Positions 17,555 to 27,748 of a DNA stretch of 64,000 bases are shown piece after piece. The translations under genes were made by a program, and so were the position numbers. The notes under the pieces are model-generated. The model was not told the origin of the DNA. It worked only from the letters and a program-made list of their open reading frames with translations, and ran no database searches. Source of the DNA: Bartonella sp. CM31XJBT (GTDB taxonomy: Bacteria > Pseudomonadota > Alphaproteobacteria > Rhizobiales > Rhizobiaceae); assembly GCF_028618555.1 (NCBI RefSeq), contig NZ_JAQITD010000004.1:1-64000 (forward strand), read 5' to 3'. Each line of letters starts with the position of its first letter. Within the stretch, counting starts at the first letter, position 1.

Positions 17555-18802
17555 TTAAGCCCATTCACCCTTACGAAATACAGGAACTCTTACACCATCT
17601 TGGGTAATGCCATCTATATCAATTTCACCAGAACCAATCATCCAGTCAATATGAATGACACTTTTATTCCCACCACGTGCTGCAATCTCTTCTGACGTCA
17701 ATGATGCCCCATCTAAAAAGCATTTGGAATAACACTGCCCTAAAGCAATATGACATGCAGCATTTTCATCAAATAAGGTATTATAAAAAAGGAGGCCACT
17801 CTTAGAAATTGGTGAAGAATGGGGCACAAGGGCAACTTCGCCCAACCGGCTTGCACCCTCATCACTTTGCAAAACCTGCTGTAAAACTTCTTGGCCTGTT
17901 GATGCACGAGCCTCAACAATACGCCCTGCGTCAAAACGTACTTCAATATTATCAACCAGAGTTCCTTGATAGGAAAGGGGCTTTGTTGAGCGAACGAAAC
18001 CTTCAACCTTATGAGCATGAGGAGTCGTGAAAACTTCTTCTGTCGGAATATTCGGATTGCAAATAACACCATTTTGAGCAACAGATGCACCGCCATGCCA
18101 TTCATGATCATCTGCCAAACCAACCGTCAAATCAGTTCCTGGCCCTGTAAAGTGTAAGGCAGAAAAACGCTGCTCATTAAGCCAAGATGATCGTTTCTTC
18201 AAATGTGCATTATGGACAGTCCACGCCTGTACCGGATCTTCTTCTGTAACACGTGAAGCAGAAAAAATTGCATCAGCTAATTTTTTAATCGCCTCATTAA
18301 GCGATAAAGAAGGAAACATCGCCTCAGCCCACCCTGCTGTTGGATAAGCAACAATCGACCAATTCATAGCAAAATTTGATATTTGCTTGAGTGCCGGCTG
18401 ATAAGCTATTGAAGTGGCTTTATTTAAACGTGAAACCTTATCAAAATCCTGATTAGAAAGGAGCAAAGGATTATCCCCAACAATCGCTAAACGCGCTGCC
18501 CCATTTTCAAAAGCCTTCGCCATTCCCTCATAAAGCCAAGAAGGAGCACAATCAAAACTAGCTGTATGGGCATTTTCAAACCGTGTAAGCGATAATATAT
18601 CATCACTAAAAATTGGTGTAATGACACCAGCACCAACCTTATAAGCATGATATGCAATACGCCGAACAAAAGGTAACGCTGAAACTGGAGCAGTCAAAAC
18701 AAGATCTTGCCCCTCTTGTAAATTCAACCCCACTTTCACTGTAATTTCTGCAAGACGATTAAGCATTTCAGGCGAAATTGTCTCATGAATATCAAAGTAC
18801 AT
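17555..18802 (-). CDS. M29-family metallo-aminopeptidase
   Basis: A 415-residue member of the M29 (AmpS/aminopeptidase T) family, cytosolic dimetal exopeptidases that remove N-terminal residues. Family signatures are visible: GTDLTVGLADDHEWHGG, NIPTEEVFTTPH, LVDNIEVRFDAGRIVEARAS, RLGEVALVPHSSPIS, LFYNTLFDENAACHIALGQCY and VIHIDWMIGS, which supply the metal-binding Glu, His and Asp residues. I take the ATG at 18802, with AAGGG 9 bases upstream, instead of a TTG two codons earlier. It is monocistronic on the minus strand. Confidence 0.9.
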   Translation of the reverse strand: MYFDIHETISPEMLNRLAEITVKVGLNLQEGQDLVLTAPVSALPFVRRIAYHAYKVGAGVITPIFSDDILSLTRFENAHTASFDCAPSWLYEGMAKAFENGAARLAIVGDNPLLLSNQDFDKVSRLNKATSIAYQPALKQISNFAMNWSIVAYPTAGWAEAMFPSLSLNEAIKKLADAIFSASRVTEEDPVQAWTVHNAHLKKRSSWLNEQRFSALHFTGPGTDLTVGLADDHEWHGGASVAQNGVICNPNIPTEEVFTTPHAHKVEGFVRSTKPLSYQGTLVDNIEVRFDAGRIVEARASTGQEVLQQVLQSDEGASRLGEVALVPHSSPISKSGLLFYNTLFDENAACHIALGQCYSKCFLDGASLTSEEIAARGGNKSVIHIDWMIGSGEIDIDGITQDGVRVPVFRKGEWA

Positions 18803-18976
18803 TACCAATACCCTTCTCTAAATAAAATGCGTTCTTTATGTCGTCATATTATAAATTGTTTTTCAGATCCTTTGAGTTCACTTTCTCTACGTATACTTAT
18901 GCATATCATTATCGCTAAAATTCACTTAATTCATAAACCGCAATGGGTGTATAACCCTTCTTTGGTCATGAAAAAC

Positions 18977-19825
18977 TTACCAGTTTCTGTGTCGTTTTTC
19001 TAACATTGCAACAATTGCATTTAACTGATCGGATGAAGGTAAAGCCATAATCGTTTTATTTTCCTCTTTCCTAGCTAGATGTTGAGGTGCATAGGCAGGG
19101 ATAGGAACTTTATCAAGCTGTACCATAGCAAAAGGCGCTGGATGTGACGTCTTGGATTGTGCTACTTCTGTCGAATGAGATGTACTTTTCTCTGCCTTTA
19201 CTCCCCTACTCTCTAAGCCTTCATCTATAAAGCTTGGCGCATGACCAGAACGTTCTTGAGCAAAAGCATAAGCAACATCATAAGGGCGATTATTTGTAGG
19301 AACTTGAAGTGCCCCATCACTTGATCGTTTTTCATAAAAAGCATTTCCCCCTGCAACCTGAACATAATGCATGTTTTTATACGGAAAAGACAAACCAGCG
19401 GTATGAAAAAACTTAGCGTGTTTAACTTTCTTATCTCGTTCACCCCGTAAAACGGCATCAGCTGCCTCTCTTACACGAGCAACAGATGCTTTCTCCGTCA
19501 TAGGACGCGTTAAAACACCAGGAGCAAATTGCCTATATTGACCAACAACACCACAAATCGTCTTAGGATAGGCGGTCGAATTAACACGATTCATAACAAC
19601 CGTCCCAACGGCAATCATTCCTTCACGGCTTGTGCGATTTGATTCAAAATACATCGCTCGCATAAGACATTGACGCTCTGTCAATGGATACGTAACCGTT
19701 TTTGTCTTATTATTATTTATTTTTCCAGTATCTAAATGATTTGAAGCACACCCCACAACAACTAACGGCGCTACACAACAGGTAACAAATACATTCCAAC
19801 GATTTTTTTTCATCTTATGCAACAC
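18977..19825 (-). CDS. SleB-type cell wall hydrolase (lipoprotein)
   Basis: About 280 residues with a hydrophobic N-terminus ending in a lipobox (VTCCVAPLVVVGC), so probably a lipid-anchored envelope protein. The Hydrolase_2/SleB-type domain spans about residues 50-165: ERQCLMRAMYFESNRTSREGMIAVGTVVMNRV with the putative catalytic Glu in YFES, then TICGVVGQYRQFAPGV and HAKFFHTAGLSFP. Such enzymes cleave peptidoglycan. The C-terminal 110 residues are low-complexity and variable. The start is uncertain: GTG at 19825, TTG at 19822 and ATG at 19813 are in frame, and AGGA at about 19828 suits the TTG best. Confidence 0.82.
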   Translation of the reverse strand: MLHKMKKNRWNVFVTCCVAPLVVVGCASNHLDTGKINNNKTKTVTYPLTERQCLMRAMYFESNRTSREGMIAVGTVVMNRVNSTAYPKTICGVVGQYRQFAPGVLTRPMTEKASVARVREAADAVLRGERDKKVKHAKFFHTAGLSFPYKNMHYVQVAGGNAFYEKRSSDGALQVPTNNRPYDVAYAFAQERSGHAPSFIDEGLESRGVKAEKSTSHSTEVAQSKTSHPAPFAMVQLDKVPIPAYAPQHLARKEENKTIMALPSSDQLNAIVAMLEKRHRNW

Positions 19826-20363
19826 ATTCCTATAATCTCTGAGCTATTCAAGTCTTGAAATGAGCTTTAAATGTATCTCTCAATAAAGTACATAGCTAAT
19901 TGTTACCACTCAGCAAAATTTTAATACAAGAGGTAATCAATAAAGTATCTATGCAAAATAAAAAATAAAAAACTCTTAATTTATAGATCAATATTGTTAT
20001 TATTCATGGTTCAATATAGGCTATAATAACCCATACGTTTCAATTATAGTAAAATAACGCTATCCATTTCTTCTACATACGAAAAAATAATACAGATATC
20101 CCCTTTAATATAAAATTTTAACAAAATGATCTGAAAGGAAATTCCCCTAGAAAACTCCCCTCCGGCCACAATACGAGTGATGATATCATCTAATATACAA
20201 ATATGTCAAACCAAGAGTTAGCAATCTGCCACGCTTCTCTGAAAAAACTCTTTGTTGCTTCTTTGTGCTTTTCCATAAGACGGTTATCTTATTCTTTCTA
20301 TAGCTGCACTGTAAGAAAATACTCACATATCTACAAACTTATTTTATACATATAAGAAAAATT
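19826..20363. other. Gene-free gap between phoU and the cell wall hydrolase
   Basis: Very AT-rich with no supported ORF, RNA gene or clear terminator. It must contain the promoter of the minus-strand hydrolase gene at its left end and the 3' end of the pst-phoU transcript at its right end. Confidence 0.5.
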
Positions 20364-21086
20364 TTAATCTATTTTCTTCTCACCTACTCCAACTTTATAA
20401 GTAAGGTCATCGCGAGGACGATCAGAGGACATATGGTAACCCGTTATGATATAATGCAGCATTTCAGCAATATTAGTAACATGATCACCAATTCGTTCAA
20501 TATTCTTTAAACAAAACAGTAAGTGCGTACAAACCGTAATATTGCGCATATCTTCCATCATATACGTCAAAAGTTCACGAAAAAGAGAAGTATACAAAGC
20601 ATCAATCTTCTCATCACGCTCACGCACCGCGTCAACACGCTCTAATAGGCGACTCGTATAAGCATTTAAGACTTCTTTTAATTGATTGAGTGCTAAAGCT
20701 GTAATTGTTTCAAGCCCATGATAAACAGAAGCAGATTGTCGTATTTCTGAAAGTGCAACCGTCCTTTTAGCAATGTTTTTGGCCATATCCCCAATCCGCT
20801 CAAGATCAGAAGAAATACGAATGGCTCCAATAATTTCACGCAAATCGACAGCCATCGGTTGGCGTTTGCAAATAATAGCAACCGCTTTTTCATCAATGTC
20901 ACGTTCTGCTTCATCTAAAAATACATCATCGGCAATCACTGTCGTTGCAAGTTGAAGATCACTACACACAACCGATGCGACAGAACGTTCAATCATCCTT
21001 TCTGCATGGCTCCCCATTTCTATAATCCTTGCTCTTAAATATTTTAGTTCTGCATCATAAGAACGGACAGTATGGTTCATAGACAT
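20364..21086 (-). CDS. phoU: Phosphate-transport regulator PhoU
   Basis: A 240-residue all-helical protein with two PhoU repeats (residues about 18-105 and 120-210). The metal-binding type motifs are recognisable: DLERIGDMAKNIAKR in the first repeat and NIERIGDHVTNIAEM in the second. PhoU links the Pst transporter to the PhoR kinase and represses Pho signalling and uptake when phosphate is plentiful. It is the last gene of the pstSCAB-phoU cluster, 21 bases after pstB. No phoB or phoR is present in this window. Confidence 0.95.
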   Translation of the reverse strand: MSMNHTVRSYDAELKYLRARIIEMGSHAERMIERSVASVVCSDLQLATTVIADDVFLDEAERDIDEKAVAIICKRQPMAVDLREIIGAIRISSDLERIGDMAKNIAKRTVALSEIRQSASVYHGLETITALALNQLKEVLNAYTSRLLERVDAVRERDEKIDALYTSLFRELLTYMMEDMRNITVCTHLLFCLKNIERIGDHVTNIAEMLHYIITGYHMSSDRPRDDLTYKVGVGEKKID

Positions 21087-21107
21087 ATCTTACACTCCTC
21101 AATTCAC

Positions 21108-21866
21108 CTATCCAAAACGCCCCGTAATATAATCTTGTGTCCGTTGCTCTTTTGGTGAGGTAAAGATCATTTCAGTCGCACCAACTTCTACCAAATGCCC
21201 TAAATGAAACATAGCCGTATATTGAGAAACACGTGCGGCCTGCTGCATAGAATGCGTTACGATAACAATTGTATAATTTTGCCGTAATGCATCGATAAGC
21301 TCTTCAATCCGTGCTGTCGCAATAGGATCAAGAGCTGAACAAGGCTCATCCATCAAAATAACTTCAGGACTAACCGCAATAGCACGTGCAATACACAAAC
21401 GCTGTTGTTGTCCCCCTGATAAACTTGTTCCAAGATCATGAAGACGGTCTTTTACTTCTTCAAACAAACCTGCCTGCCTCAAACTCTTTTCAACTACATC
21501 ATGCAATTCAGAGCGCGTTTTTACTAAACCATGAATGCGTGGACCATACGCAACATTCTCAAATATAGATTTTGGAAAAGGACTGGGCTTTTGAAAAACC
21601 ATTCCAACACGAGCGCGCAATTCTACAACATCAATCCGTGTGTCATAAATATTCTCCCCATCTAAGGTAATAAGACCGGTTGTTTTAGCGCCTTCAATCG
21701 TATCATTCATACGGTTAAAACAACGCAAAAAAGTCGACTTTCCGCATCCTGATGGACCAATCAAAGCAGTTACTTGATGTTCAGGAATATCAAGTGTAAT
21801 ACCGTGGAGTGCTTCTTTGTCTCCATAAGAAACCTTCACATCCTCACCACGCATTTTAATCTTCAT
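21108..21866 (-). CDS. pstB: Phosphate ABC transporter ATP-binding protein PstB
   Basis: A 252-residue ABC ATPase that powers phosphate import through PstA/PstC. It shows Walker [11 protein letters not shown]-loop [11 protein letters not shown], signature LSGGQQQRL, Walker [14 protein letters not shown] and the switch His in [29 protein letters not shown] is typical of PstB. It starts about 50 bases after pstA, and phoU follows. Confidence 0.96.
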   Translation of the reverse strand: MKIKMRGEDVKVSYGDKEALHGITLDIPEHQVTALIGPSGCGKSTFLRCFNRMNDTIEGAKTTGLITLDGENIYDTRIDVVELRARVGMVFQKPSPFPKSIFENVAYGPRIHGLVKTRSELHDVVEKSLRQAGLFEEVKDRLHDLGTSLSGGQQQRLCIARAIAVSPEVILMDEPCSALDPIATARIEELIDALRQNYTIVIVTHSMQQAARVSQYTAMFHLGHLVEVGATEMIFTSPKEQRTQDYITGRFG

Positions 21867-21917
21867 TACAAAAATTCACCTTACAAAAATCTTATCAAAG
21901 TTGTTATTTTATTAAAA

Positions 21918-23207
21918 TTACTGGCGGCGTTCAAATCGTCGTCGTAAAAAAACCGCAGAAATATTCATGATCGCAAGAAAAATCATCAATACAATAATAG
22001 CACCTGATGTCTTTTCAACAAAAGCACGCTCTGCTTCCCCCGCCCACATAAAAATTTGAACAGGCAAAGCCGTTGCTGGATCCATGGGGGTCGTAGGAAT
22101 ATTAACAACAAAAGCAACCATTCCAATCAAAAGCAAAGGAGCTGTTTCACCCAAAGCCTGAGCAACTCCAATAATTGTGCCTGTCAAAATGCCAGGCGCT
22201 GCTAAAGGAACAACATGATGAAAAATCATTTGTGTTTTTGATGCTCCCAGCCCTAAAGCTGCTGCACGAATAGAGAGAGGAACAGCACGCAGAGCAGAAC
22301 GTGTTGCAATAATGATCGTGGGAAGAGTCATGAGCGCTAAAACAAGACCACCAACAAAGGAGGCTGAACGTGGTAATCCTAAAAAATTAACAAAAAAAGA
22401 GAGTCCTAAAAGACCAAACACAATCGAAGGAACAGCTGCAAGATTATTGATATTAACCTCTATAAAATCTGTAAATTTATTTTTGCGTGCATATTCTTCC
22501 AAATAAAGAGCCGTTGCTATGCCTATTGGAAGTGAAACTAATAAAACGATGCCTATCATATAAAGAGAACCAATAATCGCAACACCTAATCCCGCAGTCT
22601 CAGGACGACTTGAAGCGCCAAATGTAAAAAAACCAATATTAAATGTTTTATGAAGCGTACCATCATGCGCTAAACGTTTTATCCATTCCACTTGTCGATT
22701 AGAAACTTTACGGTTTTTTTCTGCTACACGCAGATCAATCTGTCCCTTATAAGCAGAATCAATATCCGCAGATGCCAAAACTTTAACTTTTTGCATTGTG
22801 CCAATCAATTTTGGATTCTTTGTCACCATTTCACGTAGTTGAACGCGGACACCATTTGAAAACATACGGTTAACGTCCCGAAGAGAGGCTCGATCATTTT
22901 GATTGATATTAAGTTTCTTTGCTAAAGCATTGCGTACAAGAAGTGGATAATTCGCCGTCATGAGAACTTGTGGTTTTGTTTTACGTTGACCACTTGGATC
23001 GATGATCTTTTCATCCAAATAAATCGACAATGTCATTTCACTTTGAAAAAAAGCTGTATAACCCTGACTAATGATAGACCATAAAAGCGCAAATAAAAAA
23101 AACAAACCAATAAAAATGGCAATCAAACCATAGGCACGAAAACGACGTTCAGCCCAATATCGACGCTTGAGACTAATATTGCGACGAGGAAAAAAATCTT
23201 CATTCAT
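21918..23207 (-). CDS. pstA: Phosphate ABC transporter permease PstA
   Basis: A 429-residue inner-membrane permease. The first TM (about residues 28-50) is followed by a long extracytoplasmic domain (about 50-200) of the kind found in rhizobial PstA, then a block of TMs with the permease signature AALGLGASKTQMIFHHVVPLAAPGI. It pairs with PstC to form the channel. Its ATG overlaps the pstC stop as ATGA, indicating translational coupling. The enlarged N-terminal half makes it longer than enterobacterial PstA (about 296). Confidence 0.94.
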   Translation of the reverse strand: MNEDFFPRRNISLKRRYWAERRFRAYGLIAIFIGLFFLFALLWSIISQGYTAFFQSEMTLSIYLDEKIIDPSGQRKTKPQVLMTANYPLLVRNALAKKLNINQNDRASLRDVNRMFSNGVRVQLREMVTKNPKLIGTMQKVKVLASADIDSAYKGQIDLRVAEKNRKVSNRQVEWIKRLAHDGTLHKTFNIGFFTFGASSRPETAGLGVAIIGSLYMIGIVLLVSLPIGIATALYLEEYARKNKFTDFIEVNINNLAAVPSIVFGLLGLSFFVNFLGLPRSASFVGGLVLALMTLPTIIIATRSALRAVPLSIRAAALGLGASKTQMIFHHVVPLAAPGILTGTIIGVAQALGETAPLLLIGMVAFVVNIPTTPMDPATALPVQIFMWAGEAERAFVEKTSGAIIVLMIFLAIMNISAVFLRRRFERRQ

Positions 23208-24664
23208 TCATATTGTTCCCGATATTTACGCACAATATAAAGAGCCAGAATATTCATCAAAAGTGTCATAACAAAAAGCGTCATCCCTAAGGCAAAAGCC
23301 ACCAGAGTTTGTGGAGAATTAAACTCAAAATCACCGGTCAATTGATTAACAATCTTAACAGTCATCGTAGTCATTGCTTCGAAAGGATTGAGTGTTAAGT
23401 TTGCTGCAACACCTGCCGCCAAAACCACAATCATTGTTTCTCCAATTGCACGCGATGCCGTCAACAATATAGCCCCCATAATCCCTGGAAGCGCTGCTGG
23501 TATAACAACTTTTTTAATTGTTTCAGATTGTGTTGCGCCTAAACCATAAGAACCTTCACGTAAAATGCGTGGAACAGCCGTAATAACATCATCCGATAAA
23601 GAGGAAACAAAAGGTATCAACATAATTCCCATCACAACTCCAGCGGTCAAAACACTTTGTGCCATAATAAAACCAACCCCACCTGAGAGAGAAACAGAAA
23701 GATCACGTAAAAATGGTCCTACAACCTTCAAAGCAAAAAAACCATAAACAATGGTTGGGATGCCAGCAAGAACTTCCAATAATGGTTTTACAATTGCTCG
23801 CAATCGCGCAGAAGCATACTCAGCCATATAAAGAGCTGAAAATAGTCCTATAGGTACAGCAAAAAGCATGGCAACAAATGCAATATAAAGCGTACCAGCA
23901 AGAAGCGGTATTAAACCAAATTGTCCTACTTCATCGCCTGAACCGCTCGCGGAAAAACGTGGATCCCAAACTGTTCCTAAAAAGAAATTTGAAAAGGATA
24001 CAGACTGAAAAAAGCTTACTGTCTGAAAAAGCATAGAAAGCGCAATGGCTATTGTTGTCAAGACTGCAACAATAGATGCACAAATCAATCCAATAATAAT
24101 AAAAGATTCAACCTTATTACGCGCACGTTGATGAGGCGCAATTTGCATCATTCCACAGATAAAACCAAAGGACGCAATAGCAAAAAGGAAAACATAACCT
24201 ATAAATTTAAGCTTTTCAGAAGAAAATACCCACGACTGTGCTATTTTGAACACATCATCCGATGCTTCATCGGGTAAAATCCATCCCTTCGCGAGTAATT
24301 GTGCCTGCACTTCCTTATAGGAAGCGCTAGAAAGATTCCCCTCAAAGCGATGAATCTTTTTGACGAGACTTCGAAGTGTCTCCCAAAGTAGATCGTGATT
24401 TACAGGCTCTGTTACATGCGCACTATACGCCTCAAGCTCTCGAGAGGCATTATATTCTAAATAAATTGTACTCCCAGCATCCCAAACAATTAAAAAAATA
24501 AAAGCTGGAATAACAGTAATCAAAAATGTCCACCAGCCATAATAATACGCACGAGAATGCATTTTATGTTGTCTGTATTCAAGAATGCGTGCTCGCATAT
24601 AAGAAATACAAAAACCACAAAATCCAAAAATCAATAATAACAAAATAATAAAGGAAATGCGCAT
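23204..24664 (-). CDS. pstC: Phosphate ABC transporter permease PstC
   Basis: A 486-residue inner-membrane permease and partner of PstA. It has an N-terminal TM at 1-22, a second TM near 45-70, a periplasmic insert (about 75-150), and then the conserved permease core with PLLAGTLYIAFVAMLFAVPIGLFSALYMAEYA and the coupling motif GSYGLGATQSETIKKVVIPAALPGI. The extended N-terminal half is rhizobial in style. It starts 75 bases after pstS and overlaps pstA by 4 bases. Confidence 0.94.
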   Translation of the reverse strand: MRISFIILLLLIFGFCGFCISYMRARILEYRQHKMHSRAYYYGWWTFLITVIPAFIFLIVWDAGSTIYLEYNASRELEAYSAHVTEPVNHDLLWETLRSLVKKIHRFEGNLSSASYKEVQAQLLAKGWILPDEASDDVFKIAQSWVFSSEKLKFIGYVFLFAIASFGFICGMMQIAPHQRARNKVESFIIIGLICASIVAVLTTIAIALSMLFQTVSFFQSVSFSNFFLGTVWDPRFSASGSGDEVGQFGLIPLLAGTLYIAFVAMLFAVPIGLFSALYMAEYASARLRAIVKPLLEVLAGIPTIVYGFFALKVVGPFLRDLSVSLSGGVGFIMAQSVLTAGVVMGIMLIPFVSSLSDDVITAVPRILREGSYGLGATQSETIKKVVIPAALPGIMGAILLTASRAIGETMIVVLAAGVAANLTLNPFEAMTTMTVKIVNQLTGDFEFNSPQTLVAFALGMTLFVMTLLMNILALYIVRKYREQYE

Positions 24665-24739
24665 TTTATCTTTCAGTTTTTATAAAAAAATAGCATCCAA
24701 ATTTCCTATCCCAGAAATCCAACAAATTTTCCCTGCAAA

Positions 24740-25786
24740 TTATTTCAATGTCATTACTCGACCAGCAGAAAAATCAGAACGCTGTGCTTGACGCTCCTTT
24801 TCAGGAGAAACAATCAAACCATATTCAGCCAAAGGACCCTCTGGACCAATCATTTGATCAGAAAGAAAAAAGTCAACATACTCTCGCAAACCTGAAATAA
24901 TACCTAAATGTGCTTTCTTAATATAGAAAAAAAGCGGACGAGAAACCGGATATTGTCCACTAGAAATCGTCTCAACTGTTGGCGCAAAACCGTTAATATC
25001 GGCAACTTTTAGTTTATCAGCATTATTTTGATAAAAAGACAAACCAAAAATACCAACCCCTGTTTTATTAGAAGTTAGACGCGCAAATGTTTCAGAATAA
25101 TCACCATCAATATCAACCGCTTTTCCATCCTTACGTACCGCAATACAAGCAGTGTGTATCTCCTTATCATCCATTCCTAAAGACTTCATCACTTCAACTG
25201 CCCCACTCTCTTTACACCCCTTAGTAAGTAATTTTTCCTCAAAAACTTCACGTGTCCCATGCTTCTCCCCAGGAATATACGCTGCTATCGTCCAATCAGG
25301 AAGAGCACTATTGACTGCACTCCATTTCAAAAAATTATTCGGTTGCAACTTTCCGTCTATAATAATTCGAGCAGCAAGGGCTTTATAAACATCTACTGGC
25401 TGTAATTTCCAATCAGGTCCCTTAATATCAGTTGCAAAAACAATGCCATCATACCCAATACGTATTTCCTCAACATCTTTTACACCAGCATCAAAACAAG
25501 ACTGTAATTCACTCGGTTTCATTGCTCGCGAAGCATTAACAATATCAACAGTGTTCTCCCCAATACCACGGCAGAATTCCTTAATACCAGCTCCTGTTCC
25601 ACCCGATTCGATAACAGGAACCTTAAAATGAGGATAAATTTCTCCAAATGTTTCAGCAACAATCTTTTGATAAGGTAAAACTGTAGATGAACCAGTAATC
25701 TGTATTTGATCGCGCGCATTGCCTCCATTTGCTGACAGCAGTAGCGCAAAAAACAATCCCACTCCAATTGATAATACTCTGTTCAT
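24740..25786 (-). CDS. pstS: Periplasmic phosphate-binding protein PstS
   Basis: A 348-residue solute-binding protein with a Sec signal peptide (MNRVLSIGVGLFFALLLSANGGNA, cleaved before RDQI). The phosphate-binding motifs ITGSSTVLPY, ESGGTGAG and VNASRAMKPSE are clear, as is the later PGEKHGTREVFEEK. It captures phosphate and delivers it to PstCA. As first gene of the cluster it should carry the promoter in 25787-25872. I looked for a Pho-box-like CTGTCAT repeat there and saw none. Confidence 0.96.
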   Translation of the reverse strand: MNRVLSIGVGLFFALLLSANGGNARDQIQITGSSTVLPYQKIVAETFGEIYPHFKVPVIESGGTGAGIKEFCRGIGENTVDIVNASRAMKPSELQSCFDAGVKDVEEIRIGYDGIVFATDIKGPDWKLQPVDVYKALAARIIIDGKLQPNNFLKWSAVNSALPDWTIAAYIPGEKHGTREVFEEKLLTKGCKESGAVEVMKSLGMDDKEIHTACIAVRKDGKAVDIDGDYSETFARLTSNKTGVGIFGLSFYQNNADKLKVADINGFAPTVETISSGQYPVSRPLFFYIKKAHLGIISGLREYVDFFLSDQMIGPEGPLAEYGLIVSPEKERQAQRSDFSAGRVMTLK

Positions 25787-25872
25787 CTATAAGCTCCCTA
25801 AAAATTGAGGATAAAGCCTCTTAATTTATATCATACGGTCATTCTAGTTCACATTTGCAACATAACAAATAT

Positions 25873-25907
25873 AAAAAACAACATGGATCATTTTTTAAAA
25901 CCATGTT
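25873..25907 (-). terminator. Terminator after gshB
   Basis: The arms AACATGG (25880-25886) and CCATGTT (25901-25907) form a 7-bp hairpin. On the minus strand it is followed by G and six T. It lies between the gshB stop and the pstS start, so it separates the two minus-strand units. Confidence 0.6.
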
Positions 25908-25918
25908 TTTGTCCTCTG

Positions 25919-26866
25919 TCAAATAAATTCATTTGAACGCTTGAACTCAATAACATCCCAAAACAAATGAGCAACATCTGTACCGCAGAAGCGTTTAATT
26001 TCACGAATTCCCGTAGGAGACGTCACATTAATTTCTGTTATATAATCTCCAATCACATCAATCCCCACAAAAAGAAGACCTCGTTCCTTTAAAGCTGGAC
26101 CAATGCGTTCACAAATCTCATAATCACGTTTTGTTAACTCAACATTTTCCGCGCGGCCTCCAACATGCATATTAGAGCGCACATCTGTTTCTGTCGGAAT
26201 TCGATTAATAGCTCCAACAGGTGTACCATCAAGCAAAATAATCCTTTTATCTCCTTTTCGTACTGCCTCTAAATAGCGCTGAACAATAAAAGGTTCGTGA
26301 TAAATTTCTGCAAACATTTCCAACAATGATGCTAAATTGCGATCATCTTGTTTTAAATAAAAAATACCAGCGCCCCCATTTCCATAAAGTGGTTTAACAA
26401 TAATATCGCCAAATGTCTCTCTAAAAGCTGTTATTTCTTCAATATCTTTGGTAATTAATGTTTCTGGCATCAGATCAGAAAATTCAGTCACAAAAATTTT
26501 TTCTGGACTGTTGCGTACCCATGCCGGATCATTCACAACGAGTGTTTTAGGATGAATACGTTCTAACAAATGAGTCGTTGTGATATAATTGAGATCAAAA
26601 GGTGGATCTTGGCGTAAAAGAACCACATCCATATCTGTTAATTCCGTGCGAACAGGCTTTTCTAATTGATAGTGGCTTCCCTCTTTATCATGTACAATCA
26701 ATGGCTCTAGTCGTGCAATCACACAACCATCATACAGAGATAAACGATCTGGTGTATAATGGAAGAGAGAGTGTCCACGTTCTTGTGCTGCTAAAGCGAG
26801 TGCAAATGTCGTATCTCCTTGAATCCGAACTGTTGAAATATGATCCATCTGAATGGCAATTTTCAT
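25919..26866 (-). CDS. gshB: Glutathione synthetase
   Basis: A 315-residue ATP-grasp ligase that joins gamma-glutamylcysteine and glycine to make glutathione. It starts in the family manner ([32 protein letters not shown]). The core includes [54 protein letters not shown] and the metal-binding end [18 protein letters not shown]. Length is normal. The ribosome site GGGAGGA is 8 bases before the ATG. It is the first gene transcribed leftward here and is divergent from the MoeB-like gene. Confidence 0.96.
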   Translation of the reverse strand: MKIAIQMDHISTVRIQGDTTFALALAAQERGHSLFHYTPDRLSLYDGCVIARLEPLIVHDKEGSHYQLEKPVRTELTDMDVVLLRQDPPFDLNYITTTHLLERIHPKTLVVNDPAWVRNSPEKIFVTEFSDLMPETLITKDIEEITAFRETFGDIIVKPLYGNGGAGIFYLKQDDRNLASLLEMFAEIYHEPFIVQRYLEAVRKGDKRIILLDGTPVGAINRIPTETDVRSNMHVGGRAENVELTKRDYEICERIGPALKERGLLFVGIDVIGDYITEINVTSPTGIREIKRFCGTDVAHLFWDVIEFKRSNEFI

Positions 26867-26953
26867 AAATAAATCCTCCCTATCCTAAAAGCAGACTGGT
26901 CTAAGCATCATAAACTTAGTAAACAATAAAAGAACTATGACAAGAGAAAATTT

Positions 26954-27748
26954 ATGACAAAAGAAACAGATACAAAATTAAACAACAAAGAAATCGAACG
27001 CTATGCACGCCACATCATTTTGCCTGAGATTGGTGGTGTAGGACAACAAAAGATAAAAAAAGCACGTGTTCTTGTTGTGGGTGCTGGTGGTCTTGGTGCT
27101 CCTGTCTTAACCTATTTGGCTGCCGTAGGTGTAGGAACCCTTGGAATTGTCGATAACGACATCGTTTCACTTTCCAATTTACAACGCCAAGTTATTCATA
27201 AAACAAATGCAATAAACAAAAGCAAAACAGACAGTGCTGAAGCCACTATAAAAGCAATAAATCCCCATGTTGTAGTTGAAAAACACACCCTACGCTTAGA
27301 TAAAAGTAATGTGGATAAACTGCTTAATGCTTACCACATCATTGTTGATGGAAGCGATAATTTTACGACGCGCTATCTTCTTGCTGATCACGCTGCCCAA
27401 TGCAAAAAACCCTTAATAAGTGGTGCTGTAGAACGTTTTAATGGCTCATTAACCGTCCTTATGCCGTATAAAGACAATAATCCTCACTATCGCGATTTAT
27501 TTCCCACCCCTCCAGCTCACGGGACTATCCTAACATGCGCTGAAACTGGAATAATCGGTGTTTTACCTGGCGTTATTGGGACCCTACAAGCAATGGAAGT
27601 TATTAAAATGATCACAAACATCGGAGAGCCATTAGTAGGAAAGATTCTTCTCTATAATGGATTATTAGCGCAATTTAATATTATTACTTATAAACGCTCA
27701 AATTATAAAGAAAATGCCATAGTTATTAAGAAGCTTGGAGAATTATGA
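26954..27748 (+). CDS. MoeB/HesA/ThiF-family adenylyltransferase lacking the zinc cysteines
   Basis: A 264-residue E1-like enzyme that would adenylate the C-terminus of a small sulfur-carrier protein (MoaD or ThiS type). It shows the nucleotide-binding G43-x-G-x-x-G48 (GAGGLGAP), DNDIVSLSNLQRQ, DGSDNFTTRYL and catalytic Cys195 in TCAETG. Typical MoeB/ThiF proteins have CxxC in PCYRCLF; here the segment is PHYRDLF (177-183), so both Cys are lost, and no CxxC pair occurs in the short C-terminus. It is probably a zinc-less HesA-type member. It stands alone and is followed by a decayed copy of its own 3' end. Whether it serves molybdopterin or thiamine synthesis cannot be told. Confidence 0.85.
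   Translation: MTKETDTKLNNKEIERYARHIILPEIGGVGQQKIKKARVLVVGAGGLGAPVLTYLAAVGVGTLGIVDNDIVSLSNLQRQVIHKTNAINKSKTDSAEATIKAINPHVVVEKHTLRLDKSNVDKLLNAYHIIVDGSDNFTTRYLLADHAAQCKKPLISGAVERFNGSLTVLMPYKDNNPHYRDLFPTPPAHGTILTCAETGIIGVLPGVIGTLQAMEVIKMITNIGEPLVGKILLYNGLLAQFNIITYKRSNYKENAIVIKKLGEL

Noticed and set aside
25787-25872. Pho box upstream of pstS
   Set aside because: I looked for CTGTCAT-type direct repeats on both strands and found none close enough to the consensus to report.
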